Positions 7,382-14,654 of a stretch of DNA of 22,011 nt are shown piece after piece. The DNA is from Lingula anatina (lineage: Eukaryota; Brachiopoda; Lingulata; Lingulida; Lingulidae), in NCBI RefSeq assembly GCF_001039355.2, contig NW_019775651.1, forward strand, positions 205,037 to 227,047, read 5' to 3'. The translations under genes were made by a program, and so were the position numbers. Below the pieces are notes generated by a model. It saw only the letters and a list, made by a program, of their open reading frames with translations, had not been told where the DNA came from and did no database searches. Within the stretch, counting starts at the first letter, position 1, and each line of letters opens with the position of its first letter.

Positions 7382-10244
7382 GTGTGTGAAAGAACCATCT
7401 TAAAACCCAATAATTAGACAGAAAATAGGTAAACGTAATAAGACTTATAGTTTAAACAGATATGTAATATTTGGTCATGCAAGGACAGTATCAATAATGA
7501 AAATGTAATTAAAATATATTATCTTCATATATAATGAAAATTCCAAACTTTTTGGTAAAAGTGAAAACTGATTTACAAAAGGTAAGATAAAAGTACATTA
7601 TTGGCATAAAATCTTTAGATTATTTATCACTGCTTTGGTCTATATATATATGAGGGAATTTGGAAGAAACAAAGTATCGCCCCAGGGGTGTCAATAAAAA
7701 TGTTCAAACATTTGACCTTTTGTTGAAAATCATACAGACTGCAATTTGTATAATAAACATCTGATTGGCAATTTAAACACAAACTACCACTAGAAACCTT
7801 ACACTGATCCATTTGAAACTGTTTTGAAGTTCAATTCAATGTTTTGGAACGAGACTTCGAAAATGTCAAAGCTGCCTGCTCTCCTGAATTTACACAATTG
7901 TTACAAAATCTGATTTTGTCTGTTACCATTTTTGAAAAGAAAGAAAACTTGCTGGGTGGTTTGGAACCAATGTTTAATCACTGGACAAAAATGAAGGAAA
8001 TCCATTTTGAGCAGTAGGCACCCATATTCTCCAGACATTAACTCCCAAGGGATGGCGGAGAAGGGTCCTAATTCTGAATATCCTGGGTTTTCAGTGTATT
8101 TCTATAGATATGTTTTTATTAAGGGTGGATTGTATCAAGTATACTTTCAAATACAACATCCGCAATTTTCCATGTATACGAATGACAGTAAGATGCAACT
8201 TAATGAAAAAATTGTGCCCTGAAAAGATTCCTTCATGATTCGTTGTGATATGGATGTATTTTTTTCCAATTCAGCTTACTACCTGGATGACTACCTGTCT
8301 CACTGCAGTAGCCAAGTGACCGTCAACTCTTCCAGTGCGTATTACTTGGATCCAACGTACTCTTCGCATTCCTTTTATTCCTATGCACCGAGCTACTGTT
8401 ACATGACGTTTTATTCCTCTTCCTCCTCCTATGGCCTGAGTGCTTACGTGTACAGTGTCAACATGTCGAGTTGTACACCGTACGTGAGCATATATGATGG
8501 ATCTTCGTCATCATCTTCATTACTGGTAAGAAACAGATGCAATTGTGAGTATTGTGTACAGTCTTCCCCTTGCATAGTTTAAAAAACAACTTTGAAACAA
8601 ACAGGCTTTTAAGACAATATGAAGATAGCTTATCGACTGAAAAAGTTTCATAACTGAGTTTATAATAAGTCATTTGTGCGCTTCAATTGATACTTTTGCA
8701 AACAACTGCTACGTTTACACTCAAGAAAATGCAATGTTGAAGTTGGATGAGAGATTGGACGCTGAACATTTTTTCAGAAAAAAAAAAACAAAACACGACC
8801 ACAACTGAAACAACAACTTTTTATAAGTTGAGGGTGTTTAAATGGAACTTGAAATGTTAAAAACAATTAAGGCTTGATACTCGAGCTTGTCAAACTATAC
8901 GTTATCAGTTCAAACTGGTTTTTACTGTAAGTTGCAATAAATTTGATAATAATAAGAGTCCATCTGTTGGTCTGAAATAAACGCTGGTACTTATGGACAC
9001 GTGCACATACAAGGTAGCCCCAAAACACCTGATAAATCTACGCCATGGCGTAATATGGAAGATCAGTCAAGGACGTAATACATCTTTCTTATTTTTACAC
9101 AAAAATTAAAATGTAATGATAGTAGTAAAGAACGGTATACTCTTTCGTAATCGGTATTTCGTCAGTGTCGTTTTTAACTGAAAGTTTTATCTCAACTGCT
9201 TTTCAGCGAAGCGTCAGCTGTACGAGTACCTCATCTGGTACTTACTTTTCCACTCAACAGTATCTGTATGTGTACTACTATAGAGGTTCTGCCACAGGAC
9301 AAGACTTTAGAATTAGAATCCAGAGGGGGTTAAGTCTGAGTAGTGCGTCTTTTACTCCTTCCCACTCACCCCCTCCCTACATCCTTCCTCTATCTCTCAC
9401 TTTCTCTCTCTCTCTCTCTGTGCGCTCGCGCTAGTGATGACTTAAGTATAAATGTATAAAATAAATGTGTAAAAACGCCATGTTAGTAGCAGATTCACGA
9501 GAACCCCTACAAGCTTATAATACAGAAAATGAGGGAACTTTTGGTTAAACAGATACGTAATATACATTTTTCGTATTATTATTTTCAGACTACACTTGTT
9601 ATTCTTGTACTAGCTGCAGCGGCACTGGCGGTAGCACAACATCCTGCTCCTACGGATGTTACAAGTCCGTAAGAACTATCGGCGGTAAGATAATGGGTCA
9701 GAATATGGGTTTTTAGCTGTCTTAAATATTTTTCTCTCATATATCTTATTACGCTGATACCTGTATGTCGAATTGTGGAGTGAACAATTTTGCTTTTAAG
9801 CAAACATGTTAAAACATGTTCAATTAAAAATTCGTTACAGTGTCAGTTAACTTAACCCCCACCCATCCGCTCCAAGTGTTTTCACTCCCATCTAATGTTT
9901 TGTTTTATATACAGACAGTACTAGTTCTAGTGGTTCGCTTCTTTTATCTTCTGTACGATTTAAACATAAGCTTTGGTGATCTATTTTAAAAACACAACAT
10001 ACGTTTGTTTCATATTTATTTTACAGGTTCTCGGTCGATCACCAAGGGGTGTATCTCTAGCAGCAGCTCTAATTCCGGTTGCTCACAAACACTGAGCTCT
10101 TTTGCTGACTACGAATATTGTGTCTGCAAGTCGTCTTATTGCAACGCGGCCCAGGTTATCAGACCTAGTATATGCCGTTCTCTCGGCATCGTGGGATTGA
10201 TTATCAGTTTGTTTCAGTATACGCATACCCCGGTATGTGACTGA
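1192..10244 (+). CDS. Gene A: secreted/surface protein with four CUB-like modules and a Ly6/uPAR domain, 11 coding exons
   Basis: Join: 1192-1264, 1693-1949, 3036-3171, 3871-4118, 5172-5322, 6080-6327, 7124-7265, 8275-8525, 9207-9342, 9589-9684, 10027-10244. The total is 1956 nt, 651 aa plus TGA, with no internal stop. Residues 1-24 are a signal peptide. Residues 25-155, 156-288, 289-418 and 419-547 are four CUB-like modules, each with four cysteines and the motif pair YVxIYDGSS and YLYVYYYRGS-TGQDF. Residues 548-about 620 are a ten-cysteine three-finger domain ending YCN, followed by a short hydrophobic tail (GIVGLIISLF) that may direct GPI attachment. CUB and Ly6 domains normally bind proteins or glycans outside the cell, so an adhesion, matrix or recognition role is inferred, not shown. 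The ATG at 1192 is preferred because gene B has only this one; an in-frame ATG at 1186 would add two residues. Splice phases agree at all ten joins. Uncertain points are the exact donors of the second CUB exons and whether the last exon splices at 10232 to a further exon. Confidence 0.85.
1265..1692 (+). repeat. Gene A intron with compound (GT)n(GA)n microsatellite at 1313-1376
   Basis: About 16 GT units run directly into about 16 GA units. The rest of the intron holds blocks shared with the introns before the other CUB first exons, such as GGACTTTAATT followed by GAATACCCTGGAT (1482). An apparent ORF crossing this microsatellite is an artefact of the repeat. Confidence 0.85.
1693..1949 (+). 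CDS. Gene A, CUB-like module 1, first exon
   Basis: Acceptor TTTAG at 1688-1692, donor GTAAGA at 1950; enters at phase 1, leaves at phase 0. It encodes 86 residues: DNYQSHC with the first cysteine, a very tyrosine-rich stretch (about ten Tyr in 15 residues), SSCYMRFYSSSS with the second cysteine, then SSCTPYV and IYDGSSSSSSLL, the typical CUB centre. Three of the module's four cysteines lie here. The Asp that usually follows the third CUB cysteine (C-x-D-Y/F) is replaced by Thr-Pro, so the standard calcium site looks incomplete. Confidence 0.85.
2103..2232 (+). repeat. Near-identical intronic block, copy in module 1
   Basis: 130 bases matching 4290-4419 with a single difference by eye (C/A in the TTTCTTCTTA versus TTTATTCTTA segment), while flanking intron sequence has many indels. 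It contains a TACTAAC branch-like motif, CAG, and a possible donor CTG|GTAACT 25 bases later, which could be a cryptic exon. Confidence 0.8.
2400..2745 (+). repeat. Degenerate 140-150 bp tandem repeat in the module 1 intron
   Basis: The landmark TAATAAACCTA-then-TTAGGGAT appears near 2412, 2551 (as TAAATTCATTAGGGATGTGC) and 2701, with CATTAGAGTTAGGA and GGTTAATTCTA between. Spacing is about 139 then 150 bases. The same unit recurs in the module 2 intron. Confidence 0.6.
2745..2998. other. Intron segment present only in module 1
   Basis: The other modules have CTTTCGTAATCG shortly before the second CUB exon, but module 1 has this unrelated stretch, then rejoins at ATTCTAACTACATG (3005). It may be a replacement or insertion. 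It holds TGACCT and AGGTCA as an everted pair with 7 bases between (2759-2777). No coding potential is convincing. Confidence 0.4.
3036..3171 (+). CDS. Gene A, CUB-like module 1, second exon
   Basis: Acceptor ATTTCAG, starting with CGAACTGTCAGC. It encodes the fourth CUB cysteine (RTVSCTSTSS) and the last strands (YLYVYYYRGSATGQDF, then RIKIQRG), which correspond to the C-terminal strands and G-x-G-F signature of CUB domains. The donor is placed at A|GTACGT (3172), because it leaves phase 1 as the next module needs and aligns with A|GTRCGT in the other modules. The linker INLS carries a possible N-glycosylation site. Confidence 0.8.
3244..3286 (+). repeat. (GT)n microsatellite after module 1
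   Basis: About 21 GT units preceded by a C/T-rich tract (from 3177) that begins six bases after the donor of the second CUB exon. It is the same arrangement as at 5391, 7341, 9401 and 16924. Confidence 0.95.
3342..3588. mobile_element. 247-bp MITE with imperfect terminal inverted repeats and TTA target duplication
   Basis: The left end GACTGCATTCTCAAAG pairs with the reverse complement of the right end, GAGGCCATTCCCACAG. Inner arms are stronger: AGATCGATC, CTAAATTGCTGTC and AAATGTCTGTCACGCCTA occur on both arms in inverted order. TTA flanks both sides (3339-3341 and 3589-3591). The homologous intron after module 3 reads AGACTTATAGTTTAAAC at about 7441, without the element, which gives the empty site. 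The TTA duplication fits the PIF/Harbinger superfamily, but assignment is tentative. There is no internal ORF, so it is non-autonomous. Confidence 0.8.
3871..4118 (+). CDS. Gene A, CUB-like module 2, first exon
   Basis: Acceptor TTCTAATTCAG, donor GTAAGA at 4119; 83 residues with the same three cysteines and YVNIYDGSSSTSSLL. The first half is almost base-for-base identical to the first exon of module 3 (6080), including the pyrimidine tract just upstream of the acceptor. It lacks the tyrosine run of module 1. Confidence 0.85.
4290..4419 (+). repeat. Near-identical intronic block, copy in module 2
   Basis: Partner of 2103-2232 at the same relative place within the CUB module. Immediately downstream CATTTTGCAA is locally repeated (4410 and about 4428), a small tandem duplication absent from module 1. 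Confidence 0.8.
4630..4980 (+). repeat. Degenerate 140-150 bp tandem repeat in the module 2 intron
   Basis: Landmarks near 4651, 4804 and 4945, spaced about 153 and 141 bases; the second unit aligns well with 2412-2570. The intron past 4980 has short AATAAT runs, then the CTTTCGTAATCGTTTTTT block seen before the second exons of modules 2 to 4. Confidence 0.6.
5172..5322 (+). CDS. Gene A, CUB-like module 2, second exon
   Basis: Acceptor ATTTCAG. It encodes RTVSCTNTSSGTYYSTGRY and YVYYYRGYTTGQDF, then a longer Ser/Gly linker (GSSLSSGSLN) than the other modules. Donor A|GTGCGT at 5323 gives phase 1. The 151-nt length differs from the other modules only by multiples of three, all in the linker. 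Confidence 0.75.
5323..6079 (+). repeat. Intron after module 2, with (CT)n microsatellite at 5391-5425
   Basis: The pyrimidine tract starts just after the donor. The rest aligns in patches with the intron after module 3 (for example GACCAATGTTTATTG with AACCAATGTTTAATC, and AAAGATTCCTTCAT near its end). The small ORF at 5833-6033 is intronic: the related stretch in gene B is interrupted by stops. Confidence 0.8.
6080..6327 (+). CDS. Gene A, CUB-like module 3, first exon
   Basis: Acceptor TTCTAATTCAG, donor GTAAGA at 6328; 83 residues. Cysteine pattern and IYDGSSSSSSLL are intact. Enters at phase 1 and leaves at phase 0, like its siblings. Confidence 0.85.
6328..7123 (+). other. Intron within CUB module 3
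   Basis: Homologous to the module 4 intron (8526-9206): both share GAAGATAGCTTATC, AAGTTTCATAA and the AGGCTTGA...ACACCTGAT blocks. Unlike those of modules 1 and 2, neither carries the 130-bp block or the 150-bp repeats. Nothing coding is seen. Confidence 0.6.
7124..7265 (+). CDS. Gene A, CUB-like module 3, second exon
   Basis: Acceptor ATTTCAG. It begins CGGAGGGTCAGA, giving RRVRC instead of the RTVSC of modules 1 and 2. The rest, YLYVYYYRGSTTGQDF and TIRIQRG, is conserved. Donor A|GTACGT at 7266 leaves phase 1; an in-phase alternative A|GTAGTA lies three bases upstream. Confidence 0.78.
7266..8274 (+). repeat. Intron after module 3, with (GT)n microsatellite at 7341-7388
   Basis: Starts with a C/T tract, then about 24 GT units with one CG interruption. 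AAAGAACCATC and TTAGACAGAAAATAGG follow, exactly as after module 1. The downstream half aligns with the intron after module 2. The ORF at 8007-8222 is in this shared intronic sequence and is not supported as an exon. Confidence 0.85.
8275..8525 (+). CDS. Gene A, CUB-like module 4, first exon
   Basis: Acceptor CCAATTCAG, donor GTAAGA at 8526; 84 residues. Two possible N-glycosylation sites (VNSSS and VNMSSC) are specific to this module. SSC before the second cysteine is changed to SYC. It retains YVSIYDGSSSSSSLL. Confidence 0.85.
8526..9206 (+). other. Intron within CUB module 4
   Basis: Sister of the module 3 intron. It contains a short A-run (8779) and the CTTTCGTAATCGG block before the acceptor. 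No gene seen. Confidence 0.6.
9207..9342 (+). CDS. Gene A, CUB-like module 4, second exon
   Basis: Acceptor CTTTTCAG. It encodes RSVSCTSTSSGTYFST, YLYVYYYRGSATGQDF and RIRIQRGLSLS. Donor A|GTGCGT at 9343 gives phase 1, which joins correctly to the Ly6 exon at 9589. Confidence 0.78.
9401..9420 (+). repeat. (CT)n tract after module 4
   Basis: A shortened relic of the pyrimidine tract that follows each CUB second exon. Downstream is GTTAAACAGATACGTAATAT, shared with the other post-module introns. Confidence 0.85.
9589..9684 (+). CDS. Gene A, Ly6/uPAR domain, first exon
   Basis: Acceptor ATTTTCAG, donor GTAAGA at 9685; enters and leaves at phase 1. It encodes TCYSCTSC, then SCSYGCYK: the first five cysteines of a three-finger domain, with the usual C-x-x-C start. 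A split after the fifth cysteine is common in Ly6 genes. Confidence 0.85.
9685..10026 (+). other. Intron within the Ly6 domain of gene A
   Basis: Phase 1 intron at the position conserved with gene B (17219-17653). A CAG at 9912-9914 could act as an acceptor, but the following sequence has no partner in gene B and no need in the frame. Confidence 0.7.
10027..10244 (+). CDS. Gene A, Ly6/uPAR domain, last coding exon with hydrophobic tail
   Basis: Acceptor TTTTACAG. It encodes ITKGC, NSGC, YEYCVC and SSYCN, completing ten cysteines and the diagnostic terminal Cys-Asn of Ly6 domains. The tail RSLGIVGLIISLFQYTH is hydrophobic and close to the end, as in GPI signals, though short. Read through, the protein ends TPVCD and stops at 10242-10244. 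A good donor (CCG|GTATGT) lies at 10233, in phase 0, ten bases before the stop; splicing there to 11624 would instead add about 17 residues before a stop. Confidence 0.82.
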
Positions 10245-11523
10245 AAATTCTTGACAATGGAAGAGAAAGATTTTGAAAGGACGGTGTATCTTTACTTTAC
10301 ACAGTGAATGGATATTTGGAACATTTATGGCCGGTTGGTTTGAGATGGTGACCTTTATTAATTCAGCGAGAGTCCCCGTGGACCTATTGCGCACTAGCTA
10401 GTGCCAACTGAGTAATTCTGAATGCCCCCCATGACTCCATTCCCATAGTCACCATCAGTTTATTTAACTCGACTCTTGCTAAGTGCAATCAGCTAAACTG
10501 AATCGCACGCATTCTCTAACCAACTACGACGCATCCTCTTGTTTCCAACTTATTCGTTTAATCACCAGCTTTTCTATATTCTACTGAACGCCAGGAGGAG
10601 TGTTAATCTGGTAAGCTGATTGCACTCAGCGTGAGTCACAGCAGAGTTGGATCGATATAGGTAAACCGATAGTGTCTTTGGAAATGGGGCCTATGCGTTT
10701 CCACGCTCTTTGGGTAAAGAGTCCCAAGTCTTTGGCTTCGTTCACATGGAAAGTCTATTTTCTAAAAATCTATTTTCTATTCGCGGTATCTTATGATCAC
10801 GGTCTGTGCCCTGAATATCCCGCGGCGTAATTACTGGCAGCGCGAGCCAGTTACTTACAGTAACTTATAGTAAATTTTGCTTGCAATTGTATTTTAAATC
10901 AATGTCCTATGTACATGTACGTTGCATAATATTCCACACTTAGTAGGCCTACCTTTTTTCACATTATAACGAGACGAAAAGTCAAACGATCTGTTATTGT
11001 TTATCTCTGCTGAGAATTTAGTTATTTTTGTAGTTTTTCCACATATACATGTACGATCCTGAAATTCACGGTACTGATATGGACGATAACTTACAAGACT
11101 ATAAGAGGGCGTTTGGAGTTTTTTTACAAACATGCTCTTCATATCTCTATATATCATTAGACAAAGTTGTACAGCCACAAGGATAAGATACAGGTCCAGG
11201 CGGAAAACCCCCGGGAGCATAAAGAAGGGAATGGACTACCGATGATATTACTTTCATATTATATGTTTTGTGTCCTTTAGTGCTTTTAATTAACGAAATT
11301 GTACTGTTGACGATATAAAGATATTTATCCACATGTATACGCGTGTGCAAGTGTGTGTGTAATTGTGTGTGCGTGTGTTTGTGTTTGACACTATATTTTG
11401 ATTTCCTTCCGTTCCAAATGAAGTGTTTAATATAAAATGTACATGTATATGATATATAATTGCATATACATGTATGTGTTATATTTGCATTATGTATTGT
11501 TCTCCTTTTAAGTTTTTTGCTAC
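10245..11523. other. 3' region of gene A, non-coding
   Basis: Just after the stop, GGAAGAGAAAGATTTTGAAAGG resembles the gene B sequence after its stop (GGAAAGAGAAATGG). No AATAAA is seen before 11774, so the transcript may run, or splice, to the terminal exon at 11624. Contains the fold-back repeat at 10469-10650 and a loose GT-rich stretch at 11342-11390. Open frames on the minus strand here show no recognisable domain. Confidence 0.5.
10469..10650. repeat. Imperfect fold-back repeat
   Basis: AAGTGCAATCAGCT at 10481-10494 pairs with AGCTGATTGCACT at 10613-10625; imperfect pairing extends outward to AACTC (10466) and GAGTT (10644). The arms are about 30 bases around a spacer of about 110. 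Possibly a decayed MITE; no clear target duplication. Confidence 0.65.
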
Positions 11524-11524
11524 G

Positions 11525-11560
<36 letters not shown>
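11525..11560 (+). repeat. A36 homopolymer
   Basis: 36 uninterrupted A residues lie 63 bases upstream of the putative terminal-exon acceptor. This could be the tail of a retroposed sequence, but no source element is recognised upstream. Length in an assembly may be unreliable. Confidence 0.9.
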
Positions 11561-11561
<1 letters not shown>

Positions 11562-11623
11562 GTGCCATTGTTTACCTCTGATTAAAACTATTTTTTATTT
11601 GGATATGCTTTGCCTTGCCACAG

Positions 11624-11800
11624 AATATATACATATCGTTTACATTATTCACTATGGTGGCGAGAGAAACTTCATGAAGGTGATCTTGATTACGCATGCC
11701 CTGCATTTTCGTTATGCCGATGTCTCGGTATTCTGTCATTTTTCATTCTGTCTCAACATGTTTTCGAGATCAAAATAAAGAAAACGTACTCCTGACATAC
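11624..11800 (+). other. Putative terminal exon (mostly 3' UTR) of gene A, copy 1
   Basis: A pyrimidine-rich acceptor (TTGCCTTGCCACAG) precedes it and AATAAA lies at 11774-11779. It aligns with 18884-19035 and 20099-20280, each with an acceptor and CAAAATAAA at similar spacing (150, 128 and 155 bases). Sharing of both the acceptor and the poly(A) signal argues for a last exon. If joined to the donor at 10233 the frame adds about 17 residues then stops; otherwise it is pure UTR. Confidence 0.55.
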
Positions 11801-12239
11801 AGTTTTGTCATTATGTTGTTGTCTTCAAATCATATTTATTAAATAAAGGATTAAAAAAAAAACAACACTGAAAATTGCCATTCCATAAAATTTATTTTTA
11901 TTCTTTGAGGGCGTATATTATGATGAATGTAAACACTAAATACACATTTGTAACTAGGTATCAAATATATTAGTTTCTAAAATGCGTTGGAGGGATGTAA
12001 TTTGATTCTAAATAAAATGTTCAAGCATGCAATATTAAAGCACAATAGCCTATTTATCAGTATTGAGTGTCTTTATATATGTATTATATGTCTGATAATG
12101 AGAGGAAAAACAAGAATTATAAAAATAATAATTATTGTAAATATCAGATACTATTTAGAGACTAAAGTCCAAAAATATTGAACAGATTTTTCAATGTACC
12201 TGTACATGTAGAAGGAAGGAAGCATCCTCCGTACAATCT
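11801..12239. other. 3' flank of gene A, AT-rich
   Basis: Non-coding, with short A-runs. Homologous in patches to 20280-20730, which marks the edge of the duplicated unit near 12190. Confidence 0.5.
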
Positions 12240-12736
12240 ACAGACTTGACATTTAATATGGAATATTTCAGTTTTGAAGATATGCCTAAATAAAAATGAG
12301 TTCTTTTTTCAAAGAAATCCGTTCTCATATAAGATATGTGAATGGAGCAGCGTGTAGTCAAGAAATGTGTAGTCATCCCAAGAAATGCCTTCCGCCGCTT
12401 GAGAGACCTGGTATCATCTAGAAGAAGCCAGGCGTAACAGCGACCGTTGCTATGTCTAGAGACGGACATTAGGTCCTTTTACAGGCATTAATTTGTAAAA
12501 TATGGAGATCTAAAAAAAACTATTTTAATAGTTGTTGTACGACATAGAATAGGCAATGTATTTTTGTTTGCTGGTGAATTCATTTCATGAACTGATGTCA
12601 CAATGACATCAAAGAGATCATTTAAAGTTATTAAAACACGATTTAATCCCTATTTTCATTTATCAGTCAGCTAAATAGGAAAAATTTGATGAAAAGTGAT
12701 TTGGAAAAAATATTCCATATTAAATGTCAAGTCTGT
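12240..12736. repeat. Perfect 29-bp inverted repeat bounding 497 bp
   Basis: ACAGACTTGACATTTAATAT (12240) and the following nine bases recur exactly, reverse-complemented, at 12708-12736. Similarity stops at both outer and inner ends of the arms. The interior has no coding feature I trust and carries a small palindrome TGATGTCA-CAA-TGACATCA at 12593-12611. It may be a non-autonomous element or a chance-free relic of an inversion; no target duplication is evident. Confidence 0.85.
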
Positions 12737-12989
12737 ATATACTAGTTTACTTTTCCCATCTCGTCAATCCGACTCTTCTTGGACGTTTTCCATTGCTACC
12801 CCACCCACCCACCCGTGGACTTGAAACGTGCCTGTATCCTCTTTTTTCCATTCCGATTTAGCTGCATTGACGTTCTCTTTCATAATTTTTTGCAGCTAGC
12901 ACGTCGTTCAGGATTTCAGTTGCTTGAAAATCATTATTTTCTACTAAAAAAGGATACAGATTACGTTATAGATATTAATCCTCTGCCTC

Positions 12990-13174
12990 CTATCATCTAC
13001 CATCACGTACATGTATATTTGGACCCTGGGAGTGGAGGGGAGACGTCTGATATCAAATCTGCAGCAGACGATCGTAATGAGAGATATCAAGTGGCGCCAC
13101 CTGCGGGCAACACCAATCATTATCAAGAGGCTTTAGACGTGACAGCCGCAGGGCTGAATGTTAAGGTCCACTGA
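12990..13174 (+). pseudogene. Orphan exon-like ORF end, origin unknown
   Basis: An open frame ending in TGA at 13172-13174 encodes a polar, codon-rich stretch (HVYLDPGSGG, SAADDRNERYQVAPPAGN, NHYQEALDVTAAG) with higher GC than its surroundings. It resembles a cytoplasmic tail with two YQ motifs, as might end a receptor gene. A possible acceptor (TTTTTTGCAG) ends near 12895. No partner exons are seen, so it could be an isolated exon copy, a terminal exon of a gene with distant exons, or chance. Confidence 0.3.
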
Positions 13175-13899
13175 AAGCAAGTGATAAACTCACTCATTTA
13201 CATGTCATGTTTATATAATCAGTCATTATTATCATTCACTTTGCTTCAGTATTGCATGGATATATATCATTATCTGTATAAGTATGCCTGGGGCAAATGC
13301 ATGTCTGATAAGTAGAGACCCTCACTTGTTTTCTACTGCATTACAATTAGTGTTTAAATCAGTTGCTGTCACTGTGGCATGCAGGTACATGTAGATTCCC
13401 TGTAGATTATGTGTATAAAAGCTGAATGCTAGAACTTGATAAACACACTTGAGATTTGGAATTGAACATGTGACATTTTTTGTTATATTCTCTCTCCCAT
13501 GCACCAGCGAAAAGTAAAATATTAGAAGAAACTGGGTAGGGAGAAATATGGACCCCTACATGAATGCCACTTATATTGGCAAAGATCCGAATTGGGGACT
13601 TTTTATGTTGTTTATCCAGAAAGAGCTGAATCGAAGTGAGGGAATTAGCGGCGACAGGGAATAAATAAAACGAATGACGATTTTCACCTGTGCAAACATA
13701 ATTCAATTTAGGTCAATATTGGCTTATATCACATTGCATGGCACTTAAGTGGCTTTGTATTCCTTTTCAACGTACGACAGCAATCATTTCAGTACACCTG
13801 CTTTTACATTTGAAGGCCCTATGTTCGGTCCAATTTTTGTTATTTGGTGCTGCTTCTTTAATTCGTAGCGTTAAATGCCGAGATATTGTATGTGCGTTG
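13175..13899. other. Intergenic, nothing recognised
   Basis: Several short ORFs on both strands lack domains or partner sequences. No repeats were noticed beyond scattered ACATGTA motifs. Confidence 0.5.
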
Positions 13900-14400
13900 C
13901 AACGTCATTTGAACGACATTTATTTGTTTATTTATCTGCATGGCTATATTGTTGTTTATAATTAATATTTTTTCCCTTCTCCTTTTAAGTTAAAACATGT
14001 TTTAGATCATGCAAAGTGGCTATTTTATTAAATAAGATATCTTTCAGAAAATAAAACTACTTTCACTTATGTAAAAATTCTAGATTGATTTTCATGTGTT
14101 CGACCGAAGTTCATGAAAGCAATAAGTCCTTTTTATGTCTTCGTTGTAGCTAAAACTAAAAATCGATACTTGCAGCGCTGAACTAAGACGCACATTCCAG
14201 TTCTCTGCTAGTTTTTCAGAAACCGTCGAATGCTTCTTTTATATTTCAATATACATTATGCCAGCCTCAATACACTTTTTGTCTTGTTTAAGGCAAATAA
14301 GGGTATCAAAACTTGGGCGACTTATGAGTTTAGAGTTATTCAGACAACGCCAGCACTTTTCGCTTGAACAATGTGCGGCTCAGTGTTTAAATTTAATGTC
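13900..14400 (+). promoter_or_regulatory. Distal upstream region of gene B, homologous to 1-529
   Basis: Aligned with the window start in scattered blocks (see 1-529). Retention of these blocks in both copies suggests either recent duplication or shared regulatory elements; the spacing between blocks varies by tens of bases. No confident TATA box. Confidence 0.45.
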
Positions 14401-14654
14401 ATTCATTCAAGCATGGATTATAGACTTAAATGCCTTAACTTTACCTTCCCTCCCCTCTTTCGAGGTTAAGTTATCGTTTTCGTGCCCTCTTTTATTTGTT
14501 GTTCTTCTGTAACTAGGGTCTTTACAAAGTGTCGTTAGGGTAATCATCGCTAACTGTAGGGCACACGCGATGTCTCACCTCACGGTCGTCTTAACACTTT
14601 AAAGAAACTACTCGAGTTTTATAGAAAACAACAGCTCGAACTGCTGAGGAAACG
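14401..14654 (+). other. Gene B: conserved upstream block and probable 5' UTR exon
   Basis: Counterpart of 530-788. The same landmarks appear in the same order: TTCATTCAAGCATGGATTAT (14402), CCCCTCTTTCGAGGT (14452), CACGCGATGTCTCACCTCAC (14563) and donor AACG|GTAAGT (14655). No coding frame is shared with gene A, so untranslated leader plus core promoter is the best reading. Confidence 0.6.

Noticed and set aside
7195-7410. Minus-strand ORF rich in HT repeats
   Set aside because: It is a translation of the (GT)n microsatellite and the antisense of a CUB exon.
9907-9985. Extra small exon after CAG at 9914 within the Ly6 domain of gene A
   Set aside because: The Ly6 domain joins correctly without it and gene B has no counterpart.
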